A DNA stretch of 64,000 bases from Lactococcus taiwanensis. GTDB taxonomy: Bacteria; Bacillota; Bacilli; Lactobacillales; Streptococcaceae. Within the stretch, counting starts at the first letter, position 1. Every line of letters begins with the position of its first letter. Below the pieces are notes generated by a model. That model saw only the letters and a program-made list of their open reading frames with translations. It made no database searches and was not told the origin of the DNA. The stretch lies in the NCBI RefSeq assembly GCF_014905395.1, contig NZ_BNDT01000007.1, forward strand, positions 1 to 64,000, read 5' to 3'. Position numbers and translations under genes: made by a program. Shown piece after piece: positions 51,623 to 63,404 of this stretch.

Positions 51623-53143
51623 TTATAACACCGCAGCAATACCAAGAATAACCATAATGACCACAAGTTGAATCACAATTAATTTTGCCATAAATTTCCA
51701 CCACGTTCCGATATTAAAACGAGCAATTGCTAAAGCTCCCATGACCACCGCCGATGTTGGTGTAATCAAATTCAAAATACCCGACGCAGATTGATAAGCA
51801 GTAATTACCAAATCTTTAGAAACATTAGCAAACTCTCCCATAGGACCCATGATACCCATAGTTGCAGCCGCTAAACCAGAAGTGGAAGGGATTAAGAAAC
51901 TCATCGGTAAATAAAAGAGGAAAGTTAAAATAATGAAGAGACTTGAAGAAAGCCCGCTCAATCCCTGCTCACCCCAGTGAAGAATCGTATCCGTAATCAT
52001 TCCATTATTCATCACAACTTGTATTCCCCGTGCAACTGCTACTACAATGGCTACGCCAATCATATCAGAAGCACCAGCAAGAAATGACGCAATAAATTCT
52101 GATTCTTTCATGCGATAAACCACCGCTACAATGAGCGACATCACAATAAATAACATCGTGATTTCAGGAAAATACCACGTACCGAGCGGTGCCATATTTT
52201 TACCTAAAAGAACCCCGACCACTGGCAAACCTGATAACCAATCAGTAGCTGTATTGAAAAACGTAAAGTGTTTATTCAACATATCCCAAGGGATAAGCGA
52301 AATAATCATAATCGCAAAAGTTGCAAAGAAAATGCCATTGACCCACTTTTGTCGTGTAGTAATCTCTGCCTGACTTTCGATGGATTCGATATCAAAGTGT
52401 TTACGATCTGCTTCGCGGGTTTTATAAACTAATGATTTGGTCGGATCCTTTTCAATTTTTGAGGCATAACGCATAACATATATAATGGAAATTGCGGTCA
52501 AAACAATTAACATAATAAAGCGAAGACCAATTCCTTGCCCCATCGAAATCCCAACAGCATTGGAAGCCACACCCGTGGCAAATGGATTTACTGTGGAAGC
52601 CAAACATCCTACTTGAGAACCGACTAAAACAATGGCCACGGCTGTTACAGTATCGAAACCAACCGCAATCATTACTGGAATAATCAAAACATAAAAGGGT
52701 AGTGTTTCTTCTGCCATTCCATAAGTTGAGCCTCCCAAAGCAAACAGTGACATCAAGACAGGAATCAGTAATTTCTCGCGTCCTTTAAAACGCTTAACAA
52801 TTGATGCTACTCCGGCATCCAAGGCACCAGTCTTATTCACAACACCTAAAAAGCCTCCTACCATGAGAATAAAGAAAGAGATAGGAATTGCGGCAGGAGT
52901 TGCAGGAATATTGCCATTAGCATCTATTCCCAACATTCCATTAACGGGTGCCATAAAAACATCCCAAAGCCCTTGAGGATTGGAAGCCACCTGTGTAAAA
53001 GATCCTGCGATGATGTTTCCCGCATCATCCACTTTATAGTGTCCTGCGGGAATAAACCAAGTCAGCACCGCTATAATTGCAATAATGATAAAAAGTATCG
53101 TATATGCTGATGGCATCTGAAACTTTTTCTTTTTCGCTTCCAT
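51623..53143 (-). CDS. YfcC-family (DcuC-like) amino-acid/dicarboxylate carrier
   Basis: A 506-residue integral membrane protein with about 12-13 helices and family stretches FILMVGGFLGVVNKTGALDAG, LFALGGSTYGMAEETLPFYVLI and FLIPSTSGLAAATMGIMGPMG. Members are basic amino acid or C4-dicarboxylate exchangers; arginine/ornithine is suggested by the M20 peptidase downstream, but nothing proves it. GGGAGG precedes the ATG. A cre-like site lies upstream. Confidence 0.9.
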   Translation of the reverse strand: MEAKKKKFQMPSAYTILFIIIAIIAVLTWFIPAGHYKVDDAGNIIAGSFTQVASNPQGLWDVFMAPVNGMLGIDANGNIPATPAAIPISFFILMVGGFLGVVNKTGALDAGVASIVKRFKGREKLLIPVLMSLFALGGSTYGMAEETLPFYVLIIPVMIAVGFDTVTAVAIVLVGSQVGCLASTVNPFATGVASNAVGISMGQGIGLRFIMLIVLTAISIIYVMRYASKIEKDPTKSLVYKTREADRKHFDIESIESQAEITTRQKWVNGIFFATFAIMIISLIPWDMLNKHFTFFNTATDWLSGLPVVGVLLGKNMAPLGTWYFPEITMLFIVMSLIVAVVYRMKESEFIASFLAGASDMIGVAIVVAVARGIQVVMNNGMITDTILHWGEQGLSGLSSSLFIILTFLFYLPMSFLIPSTSGLAAATMGIMGPMGEFANVSKDLVITAYQSASGILNLITPTSAVVMGALAIARFNIGTWWKFMAKLIVIQLVVIMVILGIAAVL

Positions 53144-53166
53144 AAGAAACCTCCCAAATATAATAA

Positions 53167-53180
53167 TTAAAGCGTTAACA
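53167..53180. promoter_or_regulatory. Possible CcpA (cre) site upstream of the carrier gene
   Basis: TTAAAGCGTTAACA matches TGWAANCGNTNWCA except the second base; 24 bases before the yfcC-like start. Confidence 0.4.
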
Positions 53181-53264
53181 TAATAATACTACACCTTTTT
53201 CTAATTTTTTTCAAATCTAAACATTAATAAATAACCTAAAAATTAAATAATCTTATCATAATAT

Positions 53265-53297
53265 AAAAAAGAGAGTTTCTACGAACTCTTCTTTTTT
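53265..53297 (-). terminator. kup terminator
   Basis: On the minus strand AAGAAGAGTT pairs with AACTCTCTT (one bulge) then T6. Confidence 0.8.
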
Positions 53298-55318
53298 TAT
53301 ATTTCATTAGTAGTGAAAATTTCTTTTTCATCTGCCCGATCTAAACGCTCATGAATTTCCAAATTACGAACGTCTGAAAGCACCAGAGGAACGGTTTCTA
53401 CGGTGACCTCAGAGAACTGAAGTCCAAACCAGCGGATTGGTGAGGCCGTAATTCTCTTGATTTGTGCCTTGGTTTGAAGTACAAAACGTTCAAATCCCGG
53501 CATTTGACGTGCATTCATCAATTTTTCTTCAACGACTACAAAGCGGAAATCTCCCACTTTTCTACCTGGCGTAATACTATAATGCTGGTGCTGACGAGGT
53601 AAACGTCCTGACTCCATCAAGTCTGTGACAATCGTCCGTAGGTAACGAGGAACCTCTTGGCGCATCCGGAAACCTAAATAGAGATTGACACGAACAATAA
53701 AATCTGTTCCCATCATATCTACCTTATACTCTGACGTGTAGGGCTCATCAGTGACCTTAACATTCACAAACCAGTAACACTCTGCACGTTTAGGACGCTT
53801 GTCAAGAATAGAATACAAAATAGAGCGATCGATCCACTCATGGTCCATTTTGCTTGTCAAATAAACAACGTTTGTTTGATATAAATCATAGGATTCATCA
53901 TGACGCAACGCATTGAGTTGATTCTTATAGTCATTAATATTGAGTGATTTGATATATTTTAAAACAATTTTATGCGATTTGCTCCAAATGAACATTACAA
54001 AGATGATCATCAAAGCTATCAGTACTACGATATAAGCACCTCGTAAGAATTGCACCAATGATGCTGCAAAGAAGGAACCTTCTATCATAAACAGGGCCAG
54101 TGAAATCACGGCCACCCCAATTTTAGGTATGCCCTTTTGAATAAGGAAATATGTCAATAAAGTCGTTGTCATTAACATTGTGATAGTAATGGCAAGACTG
54201 TAAGCTGCTTCCATATGTTCTGAGGTTTTAAAATAAAGAACAAAGAATGAAGTAGTTGCCCAAAGCGCAAAGTTAATAGCAGGAATATAAAGCTGTCCTA
54301 AACTTTGACCAGGATAATAAATTCTTAACAAAGGTAATAATTTGAGTCGAATAGCTTCTGAAACAAGTGTGAAAGAACCAGATATTAAAGCTTGAGAAGC
54401 TACAATTGCGGCTAGTGTTGAGAGGATAACCGCATAAACTACCAAGGGTTGTGGCAAAACAGCAAAGAAGGGGTTGAGTGATAAACTTTCGCCACGGTGT
54501 GACAATAACCATGCTCCTTGCCCACAGTAGGACAGGATAATACAGATTTTTACAAACGGCCAACTGACATAAATGTTTCCTCGACCGACGTGTCCTAAGT
54601 CCGAGTATAGTGCTTCTGCCCCCGTTGTAACGAGGAAAACTGAACCTAAAATAAAGAAACCTGCTTTGTTTTCAGGACTAAACAAGAGCTGAACTGCATA
54701 GTAAGGATTGATTGCTTTTAAAATAGACAAGTCTAAAAAAGAGTTTAATAAGCCACTAATACCGAGGAAACTGAACCATACAAACATTATCGGTCCAAAA
54801 AGCTTTCCTACTAAACTTGTCCCAAAACGTTGAATAAGAAACAAAAAGGCGAGGATAATCATGGTAGTAATGATTACAGCCGTTTGGTTGGAGTAAACAT
54901 TCGCAAGATTAGGGACTCCCCTCAGCCCTTCAATTGCTGAGGTTACCGTAACAGCCGGAGTCAATGCTCCGTCAGCTAATAATGTTGCTCCACCAATCAT
55001 CGCTGGAACAACGAGCCACTTTCTCATCCGACGAACAAGCGTGAATAGAGAGAAAATCCCACCCTCATGATGATTATCCGCCTTCAAGGCGATGAGCACA
55101 TATTTGACCGTAGTAATGAGTGTCAATGTCCAAATGACAAGAGAAACTGCGCCTAATACGAAATTGACAGAGAGGTTTTCTAGACCACCTTGCCCTCGAA
55201 CAATAGCTTGCATAGCATACAAAGGGCTCGTCCCAATGTCACCATAGACAATACCTAACGCAATAAGGAAGCCCGCAGATGTCGCTTTATTAAACGACTT
55301 ATTGTTTGCATGACTCAA
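53297..55318 (-). CDS. kup: KUP-family potassium uptake protein
   Basis: A 673-residue K+/H+ symporter with about 12 membrane helices ([51 protein letters not shown]) and a C-terminal cytoplasmic domain of about 200 residues. The TTG at 55318 ([10 protein letters not shown]) lies eight bases after GAGGA and aligns with the usual N-terminus; the frame extends 20 codons further without a ribosome site. Lactococcal KupA/KupB are inhibited by cyclic di-AMP; which of the two this is cannot be told. TATAAT at 55403-55408 (minus). Confidence 0.95.
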   Translation of the reverse strand: MSHANNKSFNKATSAGFLIALGIVYGDIGTSPLYAMQAIVRGQGGLENLSVNFVLGAVSLVIWTLTLITTVKYVLIALKADNHHEGGIFSLFTLVRRMRKWLVVPAMIGGATLLADGALTPAVTVTSAIEGLRGVPNLANVYSNQTAVIITTMIILAFLFLIQRFGTSLVGKLFGPIMFVWFSFLGISGLLNSFLDLSILKAINPYYAVQLLFSPENKAGFFILGSVFLVTTGAEALYSDLGHVGRGNIYVSWPFVKICIILSYCGQGAWLLSHRGESLSLNPFFAVLPQPLVVYAVILSTLAAIVASQALISGSFTLVSEAIRLKLLPLLRIYYPGQSLGQLYIPAINFALWATTSFFVLYFKTSEHMEAAYSLAITITMLMTTTLLTYFLIQKGIPKIGVAVISLALFMIEGSFFAASLVQFLRGAYIVVLIALMIIFVMFIWSKSHKIVLKYIKSLNINDYKNQLNALRHDESYDLYQTNVVYLTSKMDHEWIDRSILYSILDKRPKRAECYWFVNVKVTDEPYTSEYKVDMMGTDFIVRVNLYLGFRMRQEVPRYLRTIVTDLMESGRLPRQHQHYSITPGRKVGDFRFVVVEEKLMNARQMPGFERFVLQTKAQIKRITASPIRWFGLQFSEVTVETVPLVLSDVRNLEIHERLDRADEKEIFTTNEI

Positions 55319-55489
55319 TTTGAATTTCCTCAACTTTCTTCCGCCACAATGAGTGACTTTATAAAAAACAAACCTCAACTCAGGCTTATTTTTGATAACT
55401 ACATTATAGCAGAAATTAAATGATTTAAGATGAAAAAACTGTCAAGATTATCACATAATACTACTTTTCCTTTAATAGGACATAACATA

Positions 55490-55521
55490 AAAAAATCGAA
55501 CAATGAGTTCGATTTTTTTAT
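55490..55521 (-). terminator. Terminator of the DUF6056-like gene
   Basis: AAAAAATCGAAC/GTTCGATTTTTT stem around AATGA. Confidence 0.88.
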
Positions 55522-55582
55522 GTGTTTTTGATTTCCTTCATAGCGCTTATCACTCTGCTCTTTTAATTATCAATTATGCATT

Positions 55583-57756
<2,174 letters not shown>

Positions 57757-57860
57757 TTTATTCAATCCTCCGAAATATGTATTATTGCTTTAACATTATA
57801 CTACGTTTTTAAAGAAACTCCTAAAATTTTCTAAATAATGAAAGAGGACTTCTGCTCCTT

Positions 57861-57900
57861 ACACTAAAAAACACAGCAAAGCTGCTGTATTTTTTAGTGT
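57861..57900 (-). terminator. gnd terminator
   Basis: Eighteen-base arms (57861-57878, 57883-57900; one mismatch) around AAGC, with A and T runs inside the stem. Confidence 0.85.
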
Positions 57901-57942
57901 AAATTTTGATATGATTTCCCAAGCTATCTGCCTGTTAAAATC

Positions 57943-59361
57943 TTAATCTTCTGTATACCAGTCGTAGTGGAAGGTTCCTGCCTTGTCATTACGCTCGTAA
58001 GTATGCGCACCGAAATAGTCACGTTGAGCTTGGATGAGGTTCGCTGGCAGGTTTGCTGAACGATAGCTATCGTAGTAGCTAATTGCTGAAGTGAAGGTTG
58101 GTACAGGAATTCCTGCTTGAACAGCGAGTGTTACAACGTCACGAACTGATTCTTGATAACGTTTTGTGATGTCTACAAAGTAGTCATCAAGCAAAAGATT
58201 CTCAAGGTTCTTATTTTTGTTGAATGCATCTGTAATGTTTTGGAGGAATTCAGCACGAATGATACATCCTGCACGCCAGATTTGTGCGATAGTTGCGTAA
58301 GGAAGATCCCAATCGTATTCTTTAGAAGCTTGGCGAAGTTGAGCAAAGCCTTGCGCATATGACATGATTTTAGAGAAATAAAGCGCTTTGCGAATTTTTT
58401 CTACGATTTCAGCCTTATCGCCTGTGAAGTTTGCTGCTGGACCTGACAAGACTTGACTTGCTTTGACGCGTTCGTCTTTATAAGTTGAGATGAAGCGTGC
58501 AAAGACTGATTCAGTAATCAGCGGAAGAGGAACTCCGAGATCAAGGGAACTTTGAGAAGTCCATTTACCAGTTCCTTTATTTCCTGCTTTATCAAGAATT
58601 TTATCTACGATGTAGCCTTCGCCTTCATCATCTTTACGTTTCAAGACTTCTTTAGTAATTTCGATGAGGTAACTATCAAGTTCGCCTTCGTTCCATTCTT
58701 CAAAAATCGCTTGAATTTCAGCGTTATCCAAACCAAGCACACGTTTCAAGAGGTCGTAGGATTCCGCAATCAATTGCATGTCGCCATATTCAATTCCATT
58801 ATGTACCATTTTTACATAATGACCAGCACCATTAGGGCCCATATAAGCGACACAAGGTTTACCATCTTGTGGTGCTTTCCCTGCGATTTGTTCAAAAATG
58901 GGTGCAATAAGATCATAAGCTTCTTTTTGTCCACCAGGCATGATAGATGGGCCTTCAAGTGCACCTTTTTCTCCACCTGAAACGCCCGTACCAATGAAGT
59001 TAATGCCAGAATCTGCAAGTTCTGCATTACGACGCATTGTATCAGGGAAATGAGTGTTTCCCCCATCAATGAGGATATCTCCTTTATCCAAGTGGGGAAG
59101 GAGAGATTTGATTGTGGCATCTGTTGCTGCTCCAGCTTGAACCATCAACATGATACGACGTGGTTTTTCAATTGTTGCAACAAATTCTTCAACTGTTTTT
59201 GTCAAGACAAAATTTTTGTCTGGGTGCTCTGCAACAACTTCTTCTGTTTTTGAGGTTGTACGATTGAAAAGGGCAACGGTGTAGCCACGTGATTCAACAT
59301 TAAGGGCTAGGTTTTTCCCCATTACTGCCATACCAACAACACCAAAGTTTGCTTGTGCCAT
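57943..59361 (-). CDS. gnd: 6-phosphogluconate dehydrogenase (decarboxylating)
   Basis: A 472-residue NADP+-dependent enzyme of the oxidative pentose phosphate pathway. NADP-binding [20 protein letters not shown] and [10 protein letters not shown] at the N-terminus, [22 protein letters not shown], the catalytic [13 protein letters not shown], and the late [11 protein letters not shown] are hallmarks. Ribosome site CGGAGG. Monocistronic. Confidence 0.98.
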   Translation of the reverse strand: MAQANFGVVGMAVMGKNLALNVESRGYTVALFNRTTSKTEEVVAEHPDKNFVLTKTVEEFVATIEKPRRIMLMVQAGAATDATIKSLLPHLDKGDILIDGGNTHFPDTMRRNAELADSGINFIGTGVSGGEKGALEGPSIMPGGQKEAYDLIAPIFEQIAGKAPQDGKPCVAYMGPNGAGHYVKMVHNGIEYGDMQLIAESYDLLKRVLGLDNAEIQAIFEEWNEGELDSYLIEITKEVLKRKDDEGEGYIVDKILDKAGNKGTGKWTSQSSLDLGVPLPLITESVFARFISTYKDERVKASQVLSGPAANFTGDKAEIVEKIRKALYFSKIMSYAQGFAQLRQASKEYDWDLPYATIAQIWRAGCIIRAEFLQNITDAFNKNKNLENLLLDDYFVDITKRYQESVRDVVTLAVQAGIPVPTFTSAISYYDSYRSANLPANLIQAQRDYFGAHTYERNDKAGTFHYDWYTED

Positions 59362-59458
59362 TTAAAAATCCTCCGGATTATTCTTTTATTTATAGACTAC
59401 TCTAGTATAACGCAATTTTTTTCCAATTGCCACATTTATGTATGTAAATTATTTACAT

Positions 59459-59483
59459 TAAAAAAGCTACCAGAGGCAGCTTT
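59459..59483 (-). terminator. Terminator of the ytxH-type gene
   Basis: AAAGCTACC/GGCAGCTTT around AGA (one G-U pair) then T6 on the minus strand. Confidence 0.8.
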
Positions 59484-59490
59484 CTAATTT

Positions 59491-60087
59491 TTACCACTTT
59501 TCACTCGGATGGTTCGTCAATTCTTTCGCTTTTTCAGCAATTTTATTGGCTTCTTCTGCTAAAGGCTCAGTGTCAAGCGCTTGTGCACTATCATTGAGCT
59601 TTTCTTTAATTGTATCACTTGCTTCATCTTCTTTGTCTTTAAACTGAGCAACAACTTGAGCCACTTCATCAGCCATTTCTGATTCATCTTCATCAAAAAG
59701 CTCTTCGCCACTTTCTTTCATAGCATTGAGTTTATCCATAATTGCTTCGCGTGTTTCATTGAAAAAGTCAACTACAGTATCTTTTGAAAGCTCACCTGAA
59801 TCTACTTTGTCTTTGATCATGTCACGCTTAGCCATCAAATATTCTTTCGCTTTTTCGGCTGAAATTTCACCTGAATCAAACTTTTCTTTGATTTCATTGA
59901 ATTTATCGGCTGAAAAATCCACTGCATTATCTTTTAGGACATTGAGCGTCTCTTGGGGGTTTTCTTTGAAATCATCATAGATTTTTCCTGCTTCTTCACG
60001 AAGCTCGCTTCCTTTTTTAGGAGCGAGAAAAAGTGCTGCAGCGGCCCCGACGAGGGCTCCAACGAGAAATCCTGTTTTCTTAGACAT
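59491..60087 (-). CDS. YtxH-domain protein
   Basis: A 198-residue protein that begins MSKKTGFLVGALVGAAAALFLAPKKGSELREEAG in two parts: a short glycine/alanine-rich membrane helix, then the YtxH stretch; the rest is a long charged helical region, rich in Asp, Glu and Lys with repeats such as FDSGEISAEKAKEYL and VDSGELSKDTVVDFF. ATG at 60087 with AAAGGAAC eight bases before it is preferred over one nine codons upstream. Function unknown; often stress-associated. Last gene of the hprK-lgt-DUF948-ytxH cluster. Confidence 0.9.
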   Translation of the reverse strand: MSKKTGFLVGALVGAAAALFLAPKKGSELREEAGKIYDDFKENPQETLNVLKDNAVDFSADKFNEIKEKFDSGEISAEKAKEYLMAKRDMIKDKVDSGELSKDTVVDFFNETREAIMDKLNAMKESGEELFDEDESEMADEVAQVVAQFKDKEDEASDTIKEKLNDSAQALDTEPLAEEANKIAEKAKELTNHPSEKW

Positions 60088-60113
60088 AGCATAGTTCCTT
60101 TCTGTTTTGGACA

Positions 60114-60533
60114 TTATTGACTGGGTTGTTTCGCCGCTTTCTTATCCTTTTTAACAAAGAATTTTTTGGCTGTTTTAGCAAGAACGACAGCTGAAGCTGC
60201 ACTGGTTTTCCGCCCCGTTGAGGTTCTATTGAGGCGCCCAACAAGATTACGGCTTGAGGTATTGATATCTGAAACACTGACAGATAAATCAGCCACAGCG
60301 GTAAATAAGGGATCGATTGTGGCTACTTTTCCGTTTACATCTTCAAGCAAAGTGTTAGCTTTTGCCATAATATCATCTGCCTGATGAAGTAAAACATCTA
60401 CGTCACTTGAAACGAGCTTAACCGTACGGTTTGCTTCCTCCACTACTTTTGAGACTTTGTGCAAGACAATGACTAAAAAGATAACTAGTATAGCGAAAGC
60501 AATCGCGATGATGAGTAATGCAATATTTCCCAC
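60114..60533 (-). CDS. DUF948 membrane protein
   Basis: A 139-residue protein with one N-terminal membrane helix (about 3-25) followed by a long amphipathic helix (KVSKVVEEANRTVKLVSSDVDVLL) and a basic tail, as in DUF948 proteins. Start is GTG (60531-60533), five bases after AAAGGAGG. It has its own TATAAT-type promoter about 80 bases upstream and lies directly before the ytxH-type gene. Function unknown. Confidence 0.9.
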   Translation of the reverse strand: MGNIALLIIAIAFAILVIFLVIVLHKVSKVVEEANRTVKLVSSDVDVLLHQADDIMAKANTLLEDVNGKVATIDPLFTAVADLSVSVSDINTSSRNLVGRLNRTSTGRKTSAASAVVLAKTAKKFFVKKDKKAAKQPSQ

Positions 60534-60670
60534 GTTTCCTCCTTTTTAGGGTAGTTAAACTTTACCCCTTCAATCACATTTCATTTTAATGAAAGCGATT
60601 CTTTTTTAACTTATTATAACAAATTATTCATTTTATTTCTAATATAACTTGCTGAAAAATTTAAACAACT

Positions 60671-60692
60671 AAAAAACTGCCTAGGGCAGTTT
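60671..60692 (-). terminator. lgt terminator
   Basis: AAACTGCC (60674-60681) and GGCAGTTT (60685-60692) around TAG, overlapping the lgt stop; T6 on the minus strand. Confidence 0.85.
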
Positions 60693-61488
60693 AATTGAGA
60701 TTTTCTTGCTTTTTTAACCGCCGCTGGATAAACAATGCACCACCTACAATTACGAGTAGAACAGAAAGCCACTGTGACACTCTAACGGGACCTAACATAA
60801 GGCTGTCAGTGCGCATCCCTTCGACAGTAAATCTCACTAGACCATACCATACTAAGTAAAAACTGAAGATATCCCCACGTTTTAAACCTTTTAGGCGGTG
60901 TCGTAAGAGAATAACCAGAAGGAAACCTGTCAATGTTCCAATACTTTCAAAAAGAAAGGTCGGCATTCGATAGTGCCCATCAATAAACATCTGATTTCTG
61001 ATGAATAAAGGAAGACCGTTTAGGTTTGAGACGACTTTACCGTAGGCCTCTTGATTAACAAAGTTTCCCCAGCGCCCTAGCGCTTGAGCAAGAAAGACAC
61101 CTGGAATCGTAATATCTAAGAGGTCCAAGGGATTAATCATGCGATAATAACAAAAGATGAAAAGTACAATGGCACCCGCAATAAGACTACCGTAAATTGC
61201 TCCGCCGCCATCCCACATTGCAATAATCTGCTCTGGATGCTGACTATAGTAGGACCACTCAAAAATAACATAATAGGCACGCGCACCAACTATACCTATC
61301 GGAAAGGCAAAAAGAACAAAATCAATGACATCATCACTTGTAATTTGACGTCGGGGAGCTTCTTTACAAGCCAACCATACGGCAATTGCTACGCCAGTTA
61401 CAATAAAAATGGCATACCAGTGAATAGCTAGCGGACCTAGATGGAGCGCTATTTTATCAATGGCTAAAAAAGGAAAAAGATTATTCAT
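60691..61488 (-). CDS. lgt: Prolipoprotein diacylglyceryl transferase
   Basis: A 265-residue membrane enzyme (about seven helices) that attaches diacylglycerol to the lipobox Cys of prelipoproteins. The signature GRWGNFVNQEAYG with the essential residues and the later LFESIGTL are present. The order hprK-lgt is conserved. No Shine-Dalgarno adjoins its ATG; two palindromic repeats fill the 78-base gap after hprK. Confidence 0.96.
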   Translation of the reverse strand: MNNLFPFLAIDKIALHLGPLAIHWYAIFIVTGVAIAVWLACKEAPRRQITSDDVIDFVLFAFPIGIVGARAYYVIFEWSYYSQHPEQIIAMWDGGGAIYGSLIAGAIVLFIFCYYRMINPLDLLDITIPGVFLAQALGRWGNFVNQEAYGKVVSNLNGLPLFIRNQMFIDGHYRMPTFLFESIGTLTGFLLVILLRHRLKGLKRGDIFSFYLVWYGLVRFTVEGMRTDSLMLGPVRVSQWLSVLLVIVGGALFIQRRLKKQENLN

Positions 61489-61507
61489 AGTTTATTTTAT
61501 TTTCTTG

Positions 61508-61525
61508 ACTGACAAGTCTGTCAGT
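61508..61525. repeat. TGACA-family palindrome, first of a tandem pair
   Basis: ACTGACA, AGTC, TGTCAGT. Confidence 0.85.
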
Positions 61526-61537
61526 ACTTTTTAGTTG

Positions 61538-61555
61538 ACTGACAGGCTTGTCAGT
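61538..61555. repeat. TGACA-family palindrome, second of a tandem pair
   Basis: ACTGACA, GGCT, TGTCAGT, 12 bases from the first and 11 from the hprK stop. Confidence 0.85.
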
Positions 61556-61566
61556 AAGTGTTGAGC

Positions 61567-62499
61567 TTAGTCTTCTTCTTTGTTTTGACTAATGAGATTA
61601 GTGAGGCGATCTTCAAAAGTTTTGGTAGCATCAAAGCCCATTTGTTTAGCCCTAAAATTCATGACCGCCGCTTCAACAATGACAGATACATTCCGTCCTG
61701 TTTTTACAGGAATACGTGTTTGAGGAAGTTCAACGTCAGAAAAAGAAACGATGGCTGGCGCATTTCCTAAACGATCAAAATCTTTACTGGTGTCGTAATA
61801 TTCAAGATAGATGGCCATATCGATATCAGTTGCATCTTTGACAGCCCCAGCACCAAAAAGGCTCATTACGTCAATAATCCCAACACCGCGAATTTCAATC
61901 ATATTTCGCAAAATTTCGGCTGGTTCACCTGCTAAGGTAAAGGCATCACGTTGGAAAACGTCCACCCGATCATCAGCCACAAGACGGTGTCCACGCTTGA
62001 CTAATTCAAGACCGGTTTCAGACTTACCAATGCCGCTAGCGCCTTGGATCAGAACCCCTACACCAAAAATATCCATCAGTACCCCATGAACAGTTGTTCG
62101 TTCTGCTAATTTTTCATCTAAGAAGGAGGTCAAAACGGAGTTGAGTCGACTTGTCGCTTCACGGGATTGCAAAAGCACGATATCAGACTTTTTGGCTGCT
62201 GCAACCATTTCACTCGGTATCTCTAAATTACGCGCGACAATGACAACTGGTGTTTCAGGTGCCATGACTTTTTTAAGCAAGTCGTAGCGATTATCCCCTA
62301 CAACAGTCATCATATAAGACCACTCTTTCATCCCAAAAAGCTGAATGCGTTCGGGGGTAAAGTAATCAAAATATCCTGCCATTTCAAGCCCAGGGCGCAT
62401 AATCTCGGAAGTGGTAATCTCCTTTTTTAGCGCGGTCTCTGTAGAATAAATTACGTGAAAATGAATTTTGTCAATAAGCTCTTGGACTGAAACTCCCAT
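61567..62499 (-). CDS. hprK: HPr kinase/phosphorylase
   Basis: A 310-residue bifunctional enzyme that phosphorylates and dephosphorylates Ser46 of HPr, the switch for CcpA catabolite control. The P-loop [27 protein letters not shown] and the late signature [16 protein letters not shown] and RIPVKTGRN are intact. AGGAG eight bases before ATG. First gene of hprK-lgt. Confidence 0.97.
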   Translation of the reverse strand: MGVSVQELIDKIHFHVIYSTETALKKEITTSEIMRPGLEMAGYFDYFTPERIQLFGMKEWSYMMTVVGDNRYDLLKKVMAPETPVVIVARNLEIPSEMVAAAKKSDIVLLQSREATSRLNSVLTSFLDEKLAERTTVHGVLMDIFGVGVLIQGASGIGKSETGLELVKRGHRLVADDRVDVFQRDAFTLAGEPAEILRNMIEIRGVGIIDVMSLFGAGAVKDATDIDMAIYLEYYDTSKDFDRLGNAPAIVSFSDVELPQTRIPVKTGRNVSVIVEAAVMNFRAKQMGFDATKTFEDRLTNLISQNKEED

Positions 62500-62525
62500 T
62501 TTTCTTTCTCCTGTTACTCTTACTT

Positions 62526-62543
62526 ACTGATAGCGCTGTCAGT
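62526..62543. repeat. Palindrome-family element upstream of hprK
   Basis: ACTGATAGC and GCTGTCAGT, an 18-base palindrome with one G-U pair; a half copy CTGTCAGTT is at about 62572-62580. Confidence 0.75.
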
Positions 62544-62614
62544 TAAAAAATAGAATTTTCCCACCTGTAAGCTGTCAGTTTTTTAGTTATCTATTATAAA
62601 ACCGAGCAGAAAAA

Positions 62615-62791
62615 TTAGATTTTCATTTCTCGGATCAGTTTATCAAGTCTATAAGCTAGCCAAATGCGTCGTACAAGCAGCACTCCAAAGAAGCTAGCAA
62701 AAAACCAGTCACCTGAAAGGAACGTCCAGCTGAAAATCCAAGCTTCAATGACTGTTCCAATCATAAAAGAATAAAATCGTTGTTTAGGCAT
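62615..62791 (-). CDS. Small membrane protein, apparently leaderless
   Basis: A 58-residue protein MPKQRFYSFMIGTVIEAWIF... with two hydrophobic segments (about 8-25 and 29-43) and a basic end RRIWLAYRLDKLIREMKI. The ATG lies exactly seven bases downstream of a CATAAT box with TTGACA 18 bases further up, so the mRNA would begin at or next to the start codon. The frame is confined between hprK and the divergent gtrA-like gene. I do not recognise the family. Confidence 0.65.
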   Translation of the reverse strand: MPKQRFYSFMIGTVIEAWIFSWTFLSGDWFFASFFGVLLVRRIWLAYRLDKLIREMKI

Positions 62792-62797
62792 GCCTCT

Positions 62798-62827
62798 ATT
62801 ATGACATTTTTAAGTAAAGGATGTCAA
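62798..62827 (-). promoter_or_regulatory. Promoter of the 58-residue gene
   Basis: TTGACA (62822-62827), 18-base spacer, CATAAT (62798-62803), seven bases before ATG. Confidence 0.65.
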
Positions 62828-62909
62828 CGCATAACGCGCCTTTTTGAGGTGCAAAAAGGGCAACCCACTTTTCCTTGTTTTATTCAAGTTCCCGCTCTTT
62901 CTTCTTTTT

Positions 62910-62918
62910 TGATATAAT
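62910..62918 (+). promoter_or_regulatory. Extended -10 promoter of the gtrA-like gene
   Basis: TGA-TATAAT, an extended -10 box; the ATG follows its end by seven bases. No good -35 box. Confidence 0.6.
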
Positions 62919-62924
62919 GACTTT

Positions 62925-63371
62925 ATGAAAAAGCTTAAATATTTTCTTCAATCTGAAACGCTACGCTACATCATCTTCGGAGTACTCGCTACAGCTGTCT
63001 ATGCCCTAGTCAAATGGCTGAGTTGGCAAGCTTGGCATTCTGGTTGGGCCTCAGAAACTGTCGCTCAATCTTGTAGTATCCTTTTTGCCTTTGTTACCAA
63101 TAAAATTTTTGTCTTTCATCATAAGTCTGACCAACTTCTGCGCGATTTTATTAGTTTTGTATCGGGTCGTATCGTATTGCTGTTGCTGGCAATTGTTATT
63201 AACTGGTGGTTTGTCGACCAACATCCGCAGCTTCTCATGAACCTTTTTGGTCTCTCTAAGAATCGTATGGTTGCTGAATTGAACGTCTTTATTCAAGTCC
63301 TCACAATTGTCCTTAATTATCTTTATTCGAAATTTTTTGTCTTTAAAAATAAAAAAAATTCAGCTTCGTAA
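62925..63371 (+). CDS. GtrA-family membrane protein
   Basis: A 148-residue protein with four membrane helices typical of GtrA (FGVLATAVYALVKWL, SILFAFVTNKIFVF, VSGRIVLLLLAIVIN, VLTIVLNYLYSKFFVFKNK). Family members help flip lipid-linked sugars for wall polysaccharide or teichoic acid decoration. No ribosome site precedes the ATG, which is seven bases from an extended -10 box, so the transcript is probably leaderless. The stop codon is inside the terminator stem. Confidence 0.9.
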   Translation: MKKLKYFLQSETLRYIIFGVLATAVYALVKWLSWQAWHSGWASETVAQSCSILFAFVTNKIFVFHHKSDQLLRDFISFVSGRIVLLLLAIVINWWFVDQHPQLLMNLFGLSKNRMVAELNVFIQVLTIVLNYLYSKFFVFKNKKNSAS

Positions 63372-63386
63372 GCTGAATTTTTTTTT
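63354..63386 (+). terminator. gtrA terminator overlapping its stop
   Basis: AAAAATTCAGCTT (63354-63366) pairs with AAGCTGAATTTTT (63370-63382), then more Ts. Confidence 0.88.
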
Positions 63387-63404
63387 ACTGACCAGTCTGT
63401 CAGT
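63387..63404. repeat. Palindrome-family element containing the YihY gene's stop
   Basis: ACTGAC, CAGTCT, GTCAGT; the TGA stop of the minus-strand gene (63400-63402) is inside the right arm. Confidence 0.75.

Noticed and set aside
60590-60603. cre-like TGAAAGCGATTCTT near the DUF948 promoter
   Set aside because: Last bases do not match the consensus and no metabolic gene is adjacent.
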